DNA of 64,000 nt from Pseudarthrobacter sp. NamE5 (GTDB lineage: Bacteria; Actinomycetota; Actinomycetes; Actinomycetales; Micrococcaceae): assembly GCF_005796225.1 (NCBI RefSeq), contig NZ_VAHO01000009.1, positions 100,935-164,934 of the forward strand. Reading direction: 5' to 3'. The position numbers and the translations under genes were made by a program. Of the stretch, positions 34,927 to 43,875 are shown one piece after another. Under the pieces are notes generated by a model. The model ran no database searches. It saw nothing but the letters and a program-made list of their open reading frames with translations, and was not told the DNA's origin. Each line of letters begins with the position of its first letter. Within the stretch, counting starts at the first letter, position 1.

Positions 34927-35645
34927 TTAAATCCGCTCCGGACGCACCTTGATCCCGCCTAGGGTGCGGAGCAGCGCGACGGCGGTGATGGCACCTGCCG
35001 CGAGGATTGCGGCCAGGACCACTACGCGCCGCCGAAAATTGCGCCGACAAAAGCGCCAGGGAGGGTGACCAGCCCAGTGGTCTTGGTCTGGTCGATCGAG
35101 GGGATCAACGCGGAATGGATGGACAGGCGGGCCTGGGTGAGCGTGGCCCGCCGAGGCGCGGCACCGAGGGCCAGCCAGCCCTCCACCTGGTCCCACTCGC
35201 CGCGGACCGCCTCAAAGAACCGGCGCCCGGCGAGGACGGCGATGGTCATGCAGTTGCCAATCACGATGCCGCCCACGGCCAGGGCATACCGCGGCTCCAG
35301 CGCGACGGCGCCGGTGCCGAACACGACCACCAGAGTCACTGCAATGCCCACCGCCATGGTTGCTGCCACTGCAGCGAACCGGTGCCAGGACCAGGCCAGC
35401 CGCCGCGTGGCGGTCACCGCCGCCACGCTGAACATGACCAGCAGGGCCACTGCCACCCAGAAGGGGTCGGTGATGATGCCGCCCAGCACCAGGCTGATGA
35501 GGGCCAGCTGCGCGGCCCCGCGGACGACGGCCAGTGACGGTGCAAGGAACGACGGCGAGCGGGCGCCCCAGAGGACTGCCGTGGCCACCGCCATCAGGAT
35601 GGCAAGGGCCACCAGCGTGGGAACCAAGGCAGGAAGGTTGGGCAC
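34927..35645 (-). pseudogene. FetB/YbbM-type (UPF0014) ABC permease, broken by a frameshifting deletion
   Basis: The main frame (35645 to 35022) encodes most of a FetB-like permease: several membrane helices, GNCMTIAVLAGRRFFEAVRG and the conserved RLSIHSALIPSIDQTKTTGL followed by VTLPGAFVGAIFGGA, then a premature TAG. The missing last helix (VVVLAAILAAGAITAVALL) sits directly downstream in another frame (+2 / -1), ending at 34927. The usual 8-10 residues between GGA and the last helix are absent, which fits a deletion of 3n+1 bases. FetB works with the ATPase FetA in metal export or homeostasis; no FetA gene is nearby. A truncated but stable product cannot be excluded. Confidence 0.78.
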
Positions 35646-35736
35646 CGGTCCAGCCTATCGACGCCGAGTATGGTTACGATGGAAGTGTTAGCCGCCGGTG
35701 GCATGCCGGCGGAAGCCGACCGTAGGGAGAAACACC

Positions 35737-35913
35737 ATGGGTTTGGACGACAAAATCGGAAACGCCGCCGAGAAGCTGGGCGGCAAGGGCAAGGAAGCCA
35801 CCGGCGAAGCCACCGGCGATGAGAGCCTGGCCACGGAAGGCCGCGGAGACCAGGCCAAGGGCGACCTTAAGCAGGCCGGCGAGAAGGTCAAGGACGCTTT
35901 CAAGAAGGATTAG
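35737..35913 (+). CDS. CsbD family stress protein
   Basis: 58 aa. The ATG follows TAGGGAGA. The sequence is the usual CsbD type: MGLDDKIGNAAEKLGGKGKE, repeated EATGE/EATGD, and QAKGDLKQAGEKVKDAFKKD at the end. It is very hydrophilic, Lys/Glu/Gly-rich and lacks aromatic residues. CsbD proteins are strongly induced by general stress, with no defined activity. A clear terminator follows. Confidence 0.93.
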   Translation: MGLDDKIGNAAEKLGGKGKEATGEATGDESLATEGRGDQAKGDLKQAGEKVKDAFKKD

Positions 35914-35938
35914 GTCCGGTCCGGCAGGCTTCAATACG

Positions 35939-35978
35939 GAAGGGTGTGGCTCCACCGGAGCCGCACCCTTCAGTTTTT
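35939..35978 (+). terminator. rho-independent terminator after csbD-like gene
   Basis: GAAGGGTGTGGCTCC pairs with GGAGCCGCACCCTTC around a short loop, with one mismatch, followed by AGTTTTTC. Confidence 0.88.
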
Positions 35979-36000
35979 CCGGTTGCCCAGGGTAAAGGCG

Positions 36001-36459
36001 CTACTGAGGCAGGTAGGGCCTATAGGCGTCCAGGGTTCCATCGAGGACAGGCACCTGTAGTTCTTCCTTCTCCGGGCCAACCGAGATATCCACTGTTACC
36101 CGGGACCCGGGGATGTCCTCCACTGAGTTGAGTACGGCGGGGTTTGTATCGAAACCGTGGCTGGCTCCGCCCTCAACCGTAACGGCCAACTTGTCGTCGG
36201 CATCGGCGATGGAAACCTCCACCGCCTCTGGGGATTTGTTGAACAGTGTGCCCAGCAACCGTCCGGGTTCTGATTCGGCTGCCGAGACGATCAGAAGGCT
36301 GCGGACCTCCACATCACCGATATCCGCATTAACCCCATTGGCGATCGCATAGGTGTCTTCCTCAGGTGCTCCGGAACAGGCGGCAAGGAAAAGCACGGAA
36401 ACTGCGGCGGCAAGAGCTTTTGTCGATCTTCCGCGACCTACGCCCGGTGGTGCGTACAT
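36001..36459 (-). CDS. LpqE-like secreted lipoprotein
   Basis: 152 aa with a lipoprotein signal ending LAAC (near residue 28). The mature part is a beta-sandwich-like sequence: INADIGDVEVRSLLIV-type strands (read VNADIGDVEVRSLLIVSAAE), LLGTLFNKSPEAVEVSIADA and a closing VPVLDGTLDAYRPYL. The pattern and size resemble mycobacterial LpqE and the wider actinobacterial family around it. No enzymatic role is known. It converges with the csbD-like gene. Confidence 0.68.
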   Translation of the reverse strand: MYAPPGVGRGRSTKALAAAVSVLFLAACSGAPEEDTYAIANGVNADIGDVEVRSLLIVSAAESEPGRLLGTLFNKSPEAVEVSIADADDKLAVTVEGGASHGFDTNPAVLNSVEDIPGSRVTVDISVGPEKEELQVPVLDGTLDAYRPYLPQ

Positions 36460-36605
36460 CTCGCTTCCTCTCTTTCCTGATTCCTTTTTGAGGTGTCATT
36501 GTTGCCCGCCGGGCGTACGGTCCTCGCCGAGAGACCGAAATCATCACCTCGTGTGGTGCCCGTGCAAAAGCGCTCTCCTGAGGCGTTGGCCTACACTGAC
36601 GCCCA

Positions 36606-36893
36606 TCACCGGCTGCCGCCCTGGTGCTGGTAGCCATCAAGGAACCAATGCGCTCCGGCAATCATCAGCAGGAAGCCGGCCGCGCCGACGATGATGAGTT
36701 CTGTCGCGCTCCCCACGATGACGAGCGTCAAAGCGGCGATCAGAGTCAGGACACCGCGGACCATGCCGGCGGCCTCCCTCCGCTGTTTGCCGGGCGTACC
36801 GGCCTGCAGTTTCTGGTACAAATCCGGGTCACTTGAGGCCAGTTGCTGCTCAAGCATGTCAAGGCGCCTGCGCTCTTCTTCAGACAGTGCCAT
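36606..36893 (-). CDS. DUF3040 family membrane protein
   Basis: 95 aa. The N-terminus MALSEEERRRLDMLEQQLAS is the family signature (LS-x-E-E-R-LdxiExqL). Two hydrophobic helices follow (VRGVLTLIAALTLVIVGSAT and ELIIVGAAGFLLMIAGAHWF). DUF3040 proteins are small inner-membrane proteins of unknown function in actinobacteria. Confidence 0.9.
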   Translation of the reverse strand: MALSEEERRRLDMLEQQLASSDPDLYQKLQAGTPGKQRREAAGMVRGVLTLIAALTLVIVGSATELIIVGAAGFLLMIAGAHWFLDGYQHQGGSR

Positions 36894-37098
36894 CGAAGCC
36901 CCTCGTCACTTCTTGAATCAGGTGGGCATTGGAATCCCAGCCGGGAAAATTGGTTTCCCGGTGAATCGGCAAGCCCCCGCTTTCCACGTTAGGCAGCCAC
37001 TGAACTCCAACTCAACGCCTGTAACTGATATGCAATGGCTATTCCCGGACTGGTTACTCACCTGTTACTGGCTTCGGGCGCTTCAGGAAGTGCCCCAG

Positions 37099-37350
37099 TC
37101 AGTCCTGCCGCTGATCGAAGCTGAACCCGCACGCACACCGGTAGGTGGCCATGCCGCCGTCGTTCCTTTCCGTGACTGGTTCCCCTGGCATAGCCAGGTC
37201 TGTGACCAGCTGCATCTCCTCGCCGCACTGCACGTGCGAGGTCAGCATCCGCCGCAGTTGGGAATCCTGGGGCGGTCGGCCGGTGGCCGCCCTGAGCTTT
37301 TCCTGTTGACGGGCACGCCGGGCCACCCGGGAGATCTGTGGATGTTCCAT
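37099..37350 (-). CDS. small Cys-containing (zinc-ribbon-like) protein, paralogous in style to gene 24231
   Basis: 83 aa. The N-terminus is basic (QISRVARRARQQEKLRAATG). The C-terminal half has HVQCGEEMQLV and MATYRCACGFSFDQ, the same Cys layout as the small protein encoded at 24231. One zinc site is plausible. No strong ribosome site is visible, and it lies just downstream of a broken DUF326 gene. Function is unknown. Confidence 0.55.
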   Translation of the reverse strand: MEHPQISRVARRARQQEKLRAATGRPPQDSQLRRMLTSHVQCGEEMQLVTDLAMPGEPVTERNDGGMATYRCACGFSFDQRQD

Positions 37351-37365
37351 CTGGTCCGCCTGCTG

Positions 37366-37590
37366 CTAGCCCAGGGAGGTGAGGAGTTCGGTGCAGGCGC
37401 GTTCGCACCGACGGCAGGCCTTCGCGCACACCTCACAGTGCCGCTGCAGCGAAGCATGCTCTCCGCATTCGCCGGCACAGGCCCTGAAGGCGGTGCGGCA
37501 TGCCTGGACCGCTGCACGGGCGATCCCCGCGGCATAGGCAACATGACGGGACAGGATTTTCCTGGTGGCTGTGAAGACACGGAGACCATC
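37366..37590 (-). pseudogene. C-terminal remnant of a DUF326 four-helix Cys-rich copper-binding protein
   Basis: Reverse-strand translation ending at TAG 37366 gives LSRHVAYAAGIARAAVQACR, ACAGECGEHASLQRHCEVCA and KACRRCERACTELLTSLG. This aligns closely with the second half of the intact protein at 43468 (LSRHTGYDANVTRAVLEACR ... ACRRCEQACADLLASLG). The N-terminal Cys-rich half is not found upstream; the frame there reads a low-quality Arg/Gly-rich stretch. It appears to be a decayed paralogue. Confidence 0.75.
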
Positions 37591-37992
37591 CCGTCTCCCG
37601 GCTGCCAGCCCGTCAGTGCGGGAGGGTCTACCGTGCCGGATCTCACCGGGGCTGGGTCACTGCGGGGAGCCTGGCGCCGTTCGCAGCAGTCCTTGTCCAG
37701 CTCTTCAGCCGCAACTGCCGGCCCGGCCTGGTGAAACAACGCCGGTTGCTGGTACCGGGCCATGATCAGGAACGATGGCGTACCGGCTGCCCTGCGTGTA
37801 GGAGGCGGCACCTGCCAGCAGAAGGGCCAGAAGGAGCCACAGAAAATGCCCCGCAGCGGCGAGAGCGGGCGGCGAAGCACTCCTGGCGGGGACCAGCTCA
37901 GCGCGGCCATTCCCGGCTCCCGGTAAGCGCCCTTCACCCAGCCTAGCTTCGGGCACCCTGTCAGGTGGTCACACCTGTATCACTTTTGGCGC
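37591..37992. other. gap without a recognised gene
   Basis: About 400 bases upstream of the DUF326 remnant and beyond the VOC gene stop. Reverse-strand reading is open for long stretches but gives Pro/Arg-rich sequence with no family resemblance. It may hold decayed coding DNA. Confidence 0.5.
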
Positions 37993-38373
37993 TCATTCGA
38001 AACCCTGGTGTTCCTGGCGGTTGATGCGGGTGAGTGCGATCTTCGCGCCGGAGGGGTCGGCGACGATCGCGATCCAGTGCCCGGGGGCGCTTTCCACAGG
38101 TTGAAGGAGAATTCTGCCGCCGTGCCGCACTGCCTTGGCAAGTGCCGCCTCCAGGTCCTGGGGTTCGAAATACGGCAGGATGTCCCCTGGCTCGAGCACC
38201 TCCACAACCGGTGCAAAGCCGCCGCGGAGGTCGGGAAAACCGCCCTCGATGTTTCCGCCGTGAAAGCGGGTGTGGGCCCCGGGGGTGGTGGTGAACCCGA
38301 GGACGCCTTCATAAAAGGCCGCGGAACGGGCAGGATCGAGTGAGGCGATGTCCAGGAATCCGAGTGGGAGCAT
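37993..38373 (-). CDS. VOC family (glyoxalase/bleomycin-resistance fold) protein
   Basis: 126 aa from the ATG that begins MLPLGFLDIASLDPARSAAF. The two beta-alpha-beta repeats typical of VOC proteins are visible: ARSAAFYEGVLGFTTTPGAH and EDLEAALAKAV-like (read QDLEAALAKAVRHGGRILLQ), ending APGHWIAIVADPSGAKIALT. It belongs to the small stand-alone group of unknown substrate, often annotated as lyase or dioxygenase-like. Confidence 0.85.
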   Translation of the reverse strand: MLPLGFLDIASLDPARSAAFYEGVLGFTTTPGAHTRFHGGNIEGGFPDLRGGFAPVVEVLEPGDILPYFEPQDLEAALAKAVRHGGRILLQPVESAPGHWIAIVADPSGAKIALTRINRQEHQGFE

Positions 38374-38533
38374 GCCAGCGAGCCTATAAAGCAAGAGTTG
38401 TGCGGGCAATGATCTGCCGGAAAACGGTTCCAAAGCCTATGGAAGGGTAGGTAGCCAAGACGGGTGGATTGCACTGCCCGCCGACGCCTGATGTGCACGC
38501 CTCGTCTGAAACCGCCGACAAAAGGAGCTGTCC

Positions 38534-39361
38534 ATGACCGTGAAGTCCCAGGTAGACCGGAAAACGGTGGAAGTGAACGGAACCAACTTGTCCTACCTTG
38601 AAGCGGGGAGCCCGGACGCACCCCCGTTGCTGCTTCTGCACGGAACTTTCTGGAGCCGTGTCTGGCAGCCCGTCCTGCCCTTGCTGGCGGCTGAGCTGCG
38701 TTGCCTGGCGCTGGACTTTCCCGGCTTCGGGCGCAGCCAAGGGGAGCTGGACGTCGAGGAGGCCACCGTCCCGGCACTGGCCAAGGTGGCCGAGGACGCG
38801 GCGGATGCGCTCGGCCTGGACACTTTCGCCGTAGCCGCCCATGACATCGGCGGGGGAGTGGCCCAGCACCTGGCCGCTTATTCAGGCCGGGTGACAAGGC
38901 TGGTGCTGGTCAACGCCGTGATGTTCGATTCCTGGCCGGTGCCGGCTGTGGAGCGGTTCCGTGACCCGGATCTCCGTGCAGCCACCAGCCCAGAGGAGTT
39001 GCTGGCGGCGAGGACCAAAACCATGCAGTTGACCGTTGAACGGCGCCTCAGCTTGGAGGAGGTGGATGATTACGTCTCTCCCTGGCGGAGCCCGGCCCGT
39101 GCCCGTTCATGGATGGCCATGGCCGGCGCGGCGGACCCCCGCTACACCCTGGATCTGCTCCCTGCGCTGAAGACCGCAGCCGTGCCCACGAGGCTGATCT
39201 GGGGCAGGGACGATGATTTCCAGAAGGTCAGCTTTGCCCGCCGCTACGCCGCCGAAGTGCCCTCCAGCGACCTGGTTGAGGTGGCTGGCAAACACATCCC
39301 GATGGAGGATTCTCCGCGCGAGATTGCCGGCGCCATGCTGGAGCACCTGTCTGCCCGCTAG
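38534..39361 (+). CDS. alpha/beta-fold hydrolase
   Basis: 275 aa. Oxyanion region LLLLHGTFWSRVWQPVLPLL. The nucleophile elbow AAHDIGGGVAQHLAAY has Asp rather than Ser, as in epoxide hydrolases and haloalkane dehalogenases. A late acid is near LIWGRDDDFQKVSFA, and the catalytic His is in VAGKHIPMEDSP. It has no signal peptide. The reaction cannot be fixed further. It converges with the formate/nitrite-type transporter gene, with a four-base stop overlap. Confidence 0.87.
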   Translation: MTVKSQVDRKTVEVNGTNLSYLEAGSPDAPPLLLLHGTFWSRVWQPVLPLLAAELRCLALDFPGFGRSQGELDVEEATVPALAKVAEDAADALGLDTFAVAAHDIGGGVAQHLAAYSGRVTRLVLVNAVMFDSWPVPAVERFRDPDLRAATSPEELLAARTKTMQLTVERRLSLEEVDDYVSPWRSPARARSWMAMAGAADPRYTLDLLPALKTAAVPTRLIWGRDDDFQKVSFARRYAAEVPSSDLVEVAGKHIPMEDSPREIAGAMLEHLSAR

Positions 39362-40140
39362 TCCTTGCCTGCTCCCTTGACCTGGGCTGTATGGGTGAGC
39401 GTCATGAGCAGCAGACCCCCCACGAGGTTTCCGGCGGCAACCAGGAGGATGTGCATGCCGAGCTCCTGGTAGGTAACTTCAGCGCCGAGCCACATGCCCG
39501 CCAGCAGGTGCAGTGCGGTGACCACCACGTGGTCGAAGGGGCCCAGCGCGAGGAAGACGCCGGCAAAGTAAGCGAGAATGATGCGGCTTGCGGCAGAGTT
39601 GACGGCGTGGAGCAGGTACGAGAGCAAGGTCAGGAGTGTTCCGGCTGCTATGGCGCGCATGAAGGTGGCGAGTCCACTCTTGCCGTTGATTTCTTCGGCC
39701 ACCTTGGTGAGGACTTCGTGGGCGCCGGACGGCAGCGCACCCTCAACCACAAAGACAGCTGTCATCACGGCCCCGCCCAGCAGGTTCAGGACCAGGATGA
39801 TCGCCCACAGCCGGACCAGGCGGACCCATGCAAATCCTTGCCGCCGTTCAATCGCCGCAGCCACCGGGCCGAAAAAGTTTTCCGTGAACAGTTCTGAGCG
39901 GCCGGTGATGAGGAATACCAGCCCGATGCCGAAGGCCAGCGCCCCTGCCAGCTTGCCTAGCCCCGTTCCCAGCGCGGGCTCAACGAGATGTTGGGAAACG
40001 GCGAGGGCGATGATGCCGAATACGATCGTGACACCTGCAATGAAGCCTGTTGATACCTGTTCGAGCGGGGGCATGGACAACCGGCGCTCACCCTCGCTTG
40101 TGGCGCGCGTATAGATTTCGGTGGGGGCCGGTTCTGTCAT
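39358..40140 (-). CDS. formate/nitrite transporter (FNT) family protein
   Basis: 260 aa with six hydrophobic segments: STGFIAGVTIVFGIIALAVS, LAGALAFGIGLVFLITGRSE, LFTENFFGPVAAAIERR, VLNLLGGAVMTAVFVVEGAL, AIAAGTLLTLLSYLLHAVNS and MHILLVAAGNLVGGLLLMTL. The order and the LFTENF and GNLVGG motifs fit the FNT channel family, which passes small monovalent anions such as formate or nitrite. The exact anion is unknown. Confidence 0.85.
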   Translation of the reverse strand: MTEPAPTEIYTRATSEGERRLSMPPLEQVSTGFIAGVTIVFGIIALAVSQHLVEPALGTGLGKLAGALAFGIGLVFLITGRSELFTENFFGPVAAAIERRQGFAWVRLVRLWAIILVLNLLGGAVMTAVFVVEGALPSGAHEVLTKVAEEINGKSGLATFMRAIAAGTLLTLLSYLLHAVNSAASRIILAYFAGVFLALGPFDHVVVTALHLLAGMWLGAEVTYQELGMHILLVAAGNLVGGLLLMTLTHTAQVKGAGKD

Positions 40141-40178
40141 GTCTAACCATTACCCACGGGGTGGGCGCCCAAGCCGAG

Positions 40179-40865
40179 CTACGCTTTCTGGCGGAGGAAG
40201 TAGGCCCCGAGGGTGCCGGCCAACGTGGCGAAGACGGCAACAGAGTAGATGGCCAGGAGAACCTGGACAATCCGGGAGAAGAGGCTGGTGCCAGTAATTC
40301 CGCTGCCGGTAGTGGCGGCCATGGTTGTTTCGAAGAGCGCCTGGGAATAGGAATTTGGCTCGCCGGTTGCATAGAGAAATTGGCTGGATGCCAGAATGAC
40401 GACGGCGGTGACAGCCGTAAGCCAGCCGATCCTGCTGGTCAGGAGCTTCCCGGCCGAGCGGGAACCTCGGACGCCTGCCGAGAGGATTGAACCATAGCGG
40501 GCGAGCCTGGCGAGCCGGACCAGCCTGAGCGCCTGAAGGGCGCGGAAGAACCGCAGGAACGGTACCAGGAGGAAAACCACCTGCCACCAGCTCTTTTTCC
40601 AAAAGTCTTTGCTGAAGCGCGCAATGTAGGCGCGCAAGATGAACTCGGCGACAAATATCGCCCAAAAGACCCAGCCAGCGACGGTGAACACGCGGATCAT
40701 GGCAGGCTCTGTTGCTATCAGCTGACCGAGTACCACAAAGAGGAAGATGACGCCCAGGATGCCCATGGGCTTATCCAGCCGACGTGCCAGGACCTCTGCG
40801 CTCTGTAGCCGTAATTTTTCAGTGGGGCTGCGGGCGGTTTTTCCGCTGGGTTCCCGTCCTGTCAC
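40179..40865 (-). CDS. ion transporter / voltage-gated-like channel protein with atypical filter
   Basis: 228 aa. Several membrane helices are visible, including a voltage-sensor-like segment with regularly spaced arginines (FRALQALRLVRLARLARYGS) and a pore region (SQALFETTMAATTGSGITG). The usual potassium filter TVGYGD is replaced by TTGSGITG, so ion selectivity is doubtful. It overlaps the upstream DUF421 gene by four bases (ATGA). Confidence 0.75.
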   Translation of the reverse strand: MTGREPSGKTARSPTEKLRLQSAEVLARRLDKPMGILGVIFLFVVLGQLIATEPAMIRVFTVAGWVFWAIFVAEFILRAYIARFSKDFWKKSWWQVVFLLVPFLRFFRALQALRLVRLARLARYGSILSAGVRGSRSAGKLLTSRIGWLTAVTAVVILASSQFLYATGEPNSYSQALFETTMAATTGSGITGTSLFSRIVQVLLAIYSVAVFATLAGTLGAYFLRQKA

Positions 40866-41389
40866 GGGCGCTCCAACCCGCCTGCATTCCGAACGCCTTT
40901 GAGGGCTGAACCGTTCCCCGCTTTGCTCACCGGGATGACGCTGATGGTCCCGTTGGTTTCAAGAATCACTGCTGCTACCTCGGACATGTCGCCGGAACCT
41001 GTGGCGCGAACTGCCTGCAGCACCTCAGACTCGCTGAGCCGGTTCCGCCGCAGCTGGGCATGCTGGATTTCACCGGAAACCACCAGTGCCACAGGCCGGG
41101 CGGTAACAGCAGACCTGGCACCGGGCAGGTGCGCGGACACCCAGGCGACGACGAACTGAAGTGCCGCGAGCAGCGCCAGCGCTGCGAGCCCTTCAAGGAA
41201 GGCGACGTCGGAACTGAGCAGGATTGTTGCGAGGGTGGATCCGAAGGCCACGGTCACAATGAAGTCGAACGCGTTCAGCTGGCCCAAAGTCCTCTTGCCC
41301 GATAACCGCAGGACTGCCACAAGAGCCACATATGAGACCGAACCGATGATCAGGACACGCAGCACTTCCGACCAGGAGTCAAACCACAT
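40862..41389 (-). CDS. DUF421 (YetF-like) membrane protein
   Basis: 175 aa. Three N-terminal helices include VSYVALVAVLRLSGKRTLGQ and LNAFDFIVTVAFGSTLATIL, the strongest DUF421 signatures. A cytosolic domain follows with ISVIPVSKAGNGS. YetF-type proteins are of unknown function; some link to spore or stress physiology. It is translationally coupled to the ion-channel gene. Confidence 0.88.
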   Translation of the reverse strand: MWFDSWSEVLRVLIIGSVSYVALVAVLRLSGKRTLGQLNAFDFIVTVAFGSTLATILLSSDVAFLEGLAALALLAALQFVVAWVSAHLPGARSAVTARPVALVVSGEIQHAQLRRNRLSESEVLQAVRATGSGDMSEVAAVILETNGTISVIPVSKAGNGSALKGVRNAGGLERP

Positions 41390-41620
41390 AGGTATCCGGC
41401 CGCTTCAGTTGAGCTGGGATCAACATCATGCTCCTAGGGATGGTTGTTTTGGAACCACGGACAAGGGAACATACCTGACAGTACGCTTAGTATTTCCGGT
41501 TCAGCGAGAACGGGCCAGTGGGAAGGGCAGCAGACGGCGGCGAACTGCCCGGTAAGCATCTGGTTCTCCCAGCAAGTAGGAGCCTATGACTGCAGCACCC
41601 CTGATGCGAACGGAACGGGT

Positions 41621-42994
41621 TTGACCGGCAAGGGGCGGGCCCAGTGGCTGGACTCGCTCCGGACGCAGTTGTGGCCTCTTCCGGCCTTGGCAGTTGTGAT
41701 TGCTGTAACCCTGGGAATGGTGTTGCCGGCGTTGGATTCTGCCGTTGATGGCCGGTTGCCCACGTGCGTCACTGTTCTTCTTTTCAGCGGCGGACCGGAT
41801 GCCGCCCGTGCCGTCCTGCAGGCAATTGCGGGATCCCTTATCACTGTCACATCCCTGACGTTCTCGCTGACCGTTGTCACCCTTCAGCTGGCCAGCAGCC
41901 AGTTCTCTCCGAGGCTATTGAGGACCTTCACCTCGGACCGTTTTGTCCACGGCACGCTGGCACTTTTCCTGGCCGCTTTTGCTTTCGCTTTGACTGTCCT
42001 TCGAAGTGTGCGCGGGGAAGGCAGCGGCAGCACCTTGTTCGTCCCGGAAATATCCGTCACGGTCGCCTTTGTGCTTGCCATTGCCAGTGTCATGGGCTTG
42101 GTGCTTTTCCTGGCGCACCTCGCCCGGGAAATCCGGGTGGAAACGATGATGCGGCGGGTCAACGTTGAAACCCAGGGAACAATAGACCGTGTTTTCCCCG
42201 AGAACCGGCCTCCGCGGGGGCCGGAGCCGGTCCCCGCCTCCGAAGCTTTCATCATCAGATCCACCAGCTCCGGGTTCCTGACCTCGCTGGATGGGGAGGC
42301 ATTGATGGAGGCCGCCAAGAAAGCGGGGGCAGTAGTGCGGATCGATCGGGAACCCGGAACATCCGTCATCGAGGGAGTTCCCTTCGCGACTGCATGGCCC
42401 GCCCTCACGGAACGGCCTGCCACGGCGGGAACGGCCTTTACGGCTGAAGTCAGCGATAATTTGGCCAGAGACGTGAACAACGCCGTAGCCACTGGCTTCG
42501 AGCGGACCAATGTCCAAGATGTCGGGTTCGGGTTCCGGCAACTGGTCGATGTGGCGGCAAGGGCACTTTCGCCGGGCATCAACGACCCCACCACAGCGGT
42601 GCATGTGATCGGCCACCTCTCCGATCTCCTGTGCCGGCTGGTGGGAAGGAACCCAGGGCCCGAGCACCTTACCGACAACGATGGGCATGTGAGAGTGGTG
42701 CTGTCGCTTCCACGCCTAAGGGATCTCCTGGACCTGGCAGTGAACCAGCCCCGGCATTACGGAACTGATGATCCTGTTGTGGCTGGCCGCCTTCTGGGGC
42801 TCCTGCAGGAGCTCACCTGGTGCGACCGCAAGGGCCAGTATCGGGCGGACATCCTGGAACACCTGGACCGGATGCGTGATGCCATCACTGCAGCCGACTA
42901 TTCGCCCCGTGAACGAGGGAACCTTCTGGACCAAGCGGATGCCATAGCGCTGATGCAGACAAAAGGTGGACATTCTCACGGGAAGGAGCCGTGA
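41621..42994 (+). CDS. DUF2254 family membrane protein
   Basis: About 457 aa from a proposed TTG. Helices: LWPLPALAVVIAVTLGMVLP, LQAIAGSLITVTSLTFSLTV, FVHGTLALFLAAFAFALTVL and VTVAFVLAIASVMGLVLFLA. The cytosolic part has the family blocks FGFRQLVDVAARALSPGIND and PTTAVHVIGHLSDLLCRLV. The frame is open back to an ATG at 41444, but residues before the first helix look non-homologous and the region holds a promoter-like half box, so a later start is preferred; neither start has a good ribosome site. Function is unknown. Confidence 0.72.
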   Translation: MTGKGRAQWLDSLRTQLWPLPALAVVIAVTLGMVLPALDSAVDGRLPTCVTVLLFSGGPDAARAVLQAIAGSLITVTSLTFSLTVVTLQLASSQFSPRLLRTFTSDRFVHGTLALFLAAFAFALTVLRSVRGEGSGSTLFVPEISVTVAFVLAIASVMGLVLFLAHLAREIRVETMMRRVNVETQGTIDRVFPENRPPRGPEPVPASEAFIIRSTSSGFLTSLDGEALMEAAKKAGAVVRIDREPGTSVIEGVPFATAWPALTERPATAGTAFTAEVSDNLARDVNNAVATGFERTNVQDVGFGFRQLVDVAARALSPGINDPTTAVHVIGHLSDLLCRLVGRNPGPEHLTDNDGHVRVVLSLPRLRDLLDLAVNQPRHYGTDDPVVAGRLLGLLQELTWCDRKGQYRADILEHLDRMRDAITAADYSPRERGNLLDQADAIALMQTKGGHSHGKEP

Positions 42995-43467
42995 AAAGAG
43001 ATGATGACTGGGCCTCCTACACCCACGGCAGCCGGTATGGGCTAGTCCCCGCCCACGGCACCCTGGAAGTAGCGCCTGCGCACAACGCCGGACACCACTG
43101 CCTGTGAAGCCGGCCGCACATGCTGGGGTTTCCCCGGCAGGGCAACCCACTGGCCTTTCGGGCCGGGCCACCGGCTTTTCCGTTGGTCCTGCAGTGCCAG
43201 TGCAGGAGTGTTGCATCAGGCCCTCGGCTCCGCGCGGCGAGCCGGCCCCGCTGAAAACAGGAGTGCCGGAGCCACTCTTCCTTACCCATGGCATGCCCGC
43301 GGCAGACGGCATTCCTGCCGCTGTCCCTCCTGAACCCGTACTGCGCGCGCTAACGGTAGTCCAGCTTTTTCAGTCGGACGTAAACGGGGACCTCTGAGGG
43401 CCTGAGATCCTGCAGGCGCTTTCACAGTCCTGAAACGTCTGCAATGACAACCTGGAAAGAGAAACCA
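42995..43467. other. 473-base gap without a recognised gene
   Basis: Open frames exist on both strands but all give Pro/Gly/Ala-rich sequence without family motifs or ribosome sites. GC content is like the flanks. No repeat core or hairpin with a T-run was found. It may include the promoter for the Cys-rich protein gene that follows. Confidence 0.5.
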
Positions 43468-43875
43468 ATGACACACGTACAGTCCATGCTGGACACCTAC
43501 CCCAAAGACCTCGGAAGCATCGACAAAGCCAAGCTGGCCGAGTGCATCCAGGCGTGCTTCGAGTGCGCGCAGACCTGCACCGCCTGCGCAGACGCCTGCC
43601 TCAGCGAAGACATGGTGGCTGAGCTCACCAAGTGCATCCGCGCCAACCTTGACTGCGCGGATGTTTGTGTCACCACAGGGAACGTCCTCTCGCGCCACAC
43701 CGGCTACGACGCCAACGTCACCAGGGCAGTACTGGAAGCATGCCGTGCCGCCTGCAAAGCCTGTGGCGACGAATGTGGGGAGCACGCCTCCATGCATGAA
43801 CACTGCCGGGTGTGTGCCGAGGCCTGCCGCCGCTGCGAGCAGGCATGCGCCGATCTCCTCGCCTCGCTCGGCTGA
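43468..43875 (+). CDS. DUF326 four-helix bundle Cys-rich copper-binding protein
   Basis: 135 aa. GGAAAGAG precedes the ATG by about six bases; an ATG 24 bases earlier is less supported. Cysteines repeat in helices: AECIQACFECAQTCTACADA, CIRANLDCADVCVTTGNVLS, CRAACKACGDECGEHASMHE and HCRVCAEACRRCEQACADLL. The spacing matches DUF326 / Csp-type proteins that store Cu(I) inside a four-helix bundle. No signal peptide is seen, so storage would be cytosolic. A decayed paralogue lies at 37366. Confidence 0.9.
   Translation: MTHVQSMLDTYPKDLGSIDKAKLAECIQACFECAQTCTACADACLSEDMVAELTKCIRANLDCADVCVTTGNVLSRHTGYDANVTRAVLEACRAACKACGDECGEHASMHEHCRVCAEACRRCEQACADLLASLG

Noticed and set aside
35661..35680. AGTAAG-type box before the csbD-like gene
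   Set aside because: GAGTATGGTTACGAT has only part of the halves and the wrong spacing.
42995..43467. possible small genes in the gap after the DUF2254 gene
   Set aside because: Both strands give low-complexity translations without motif or ribosome site.
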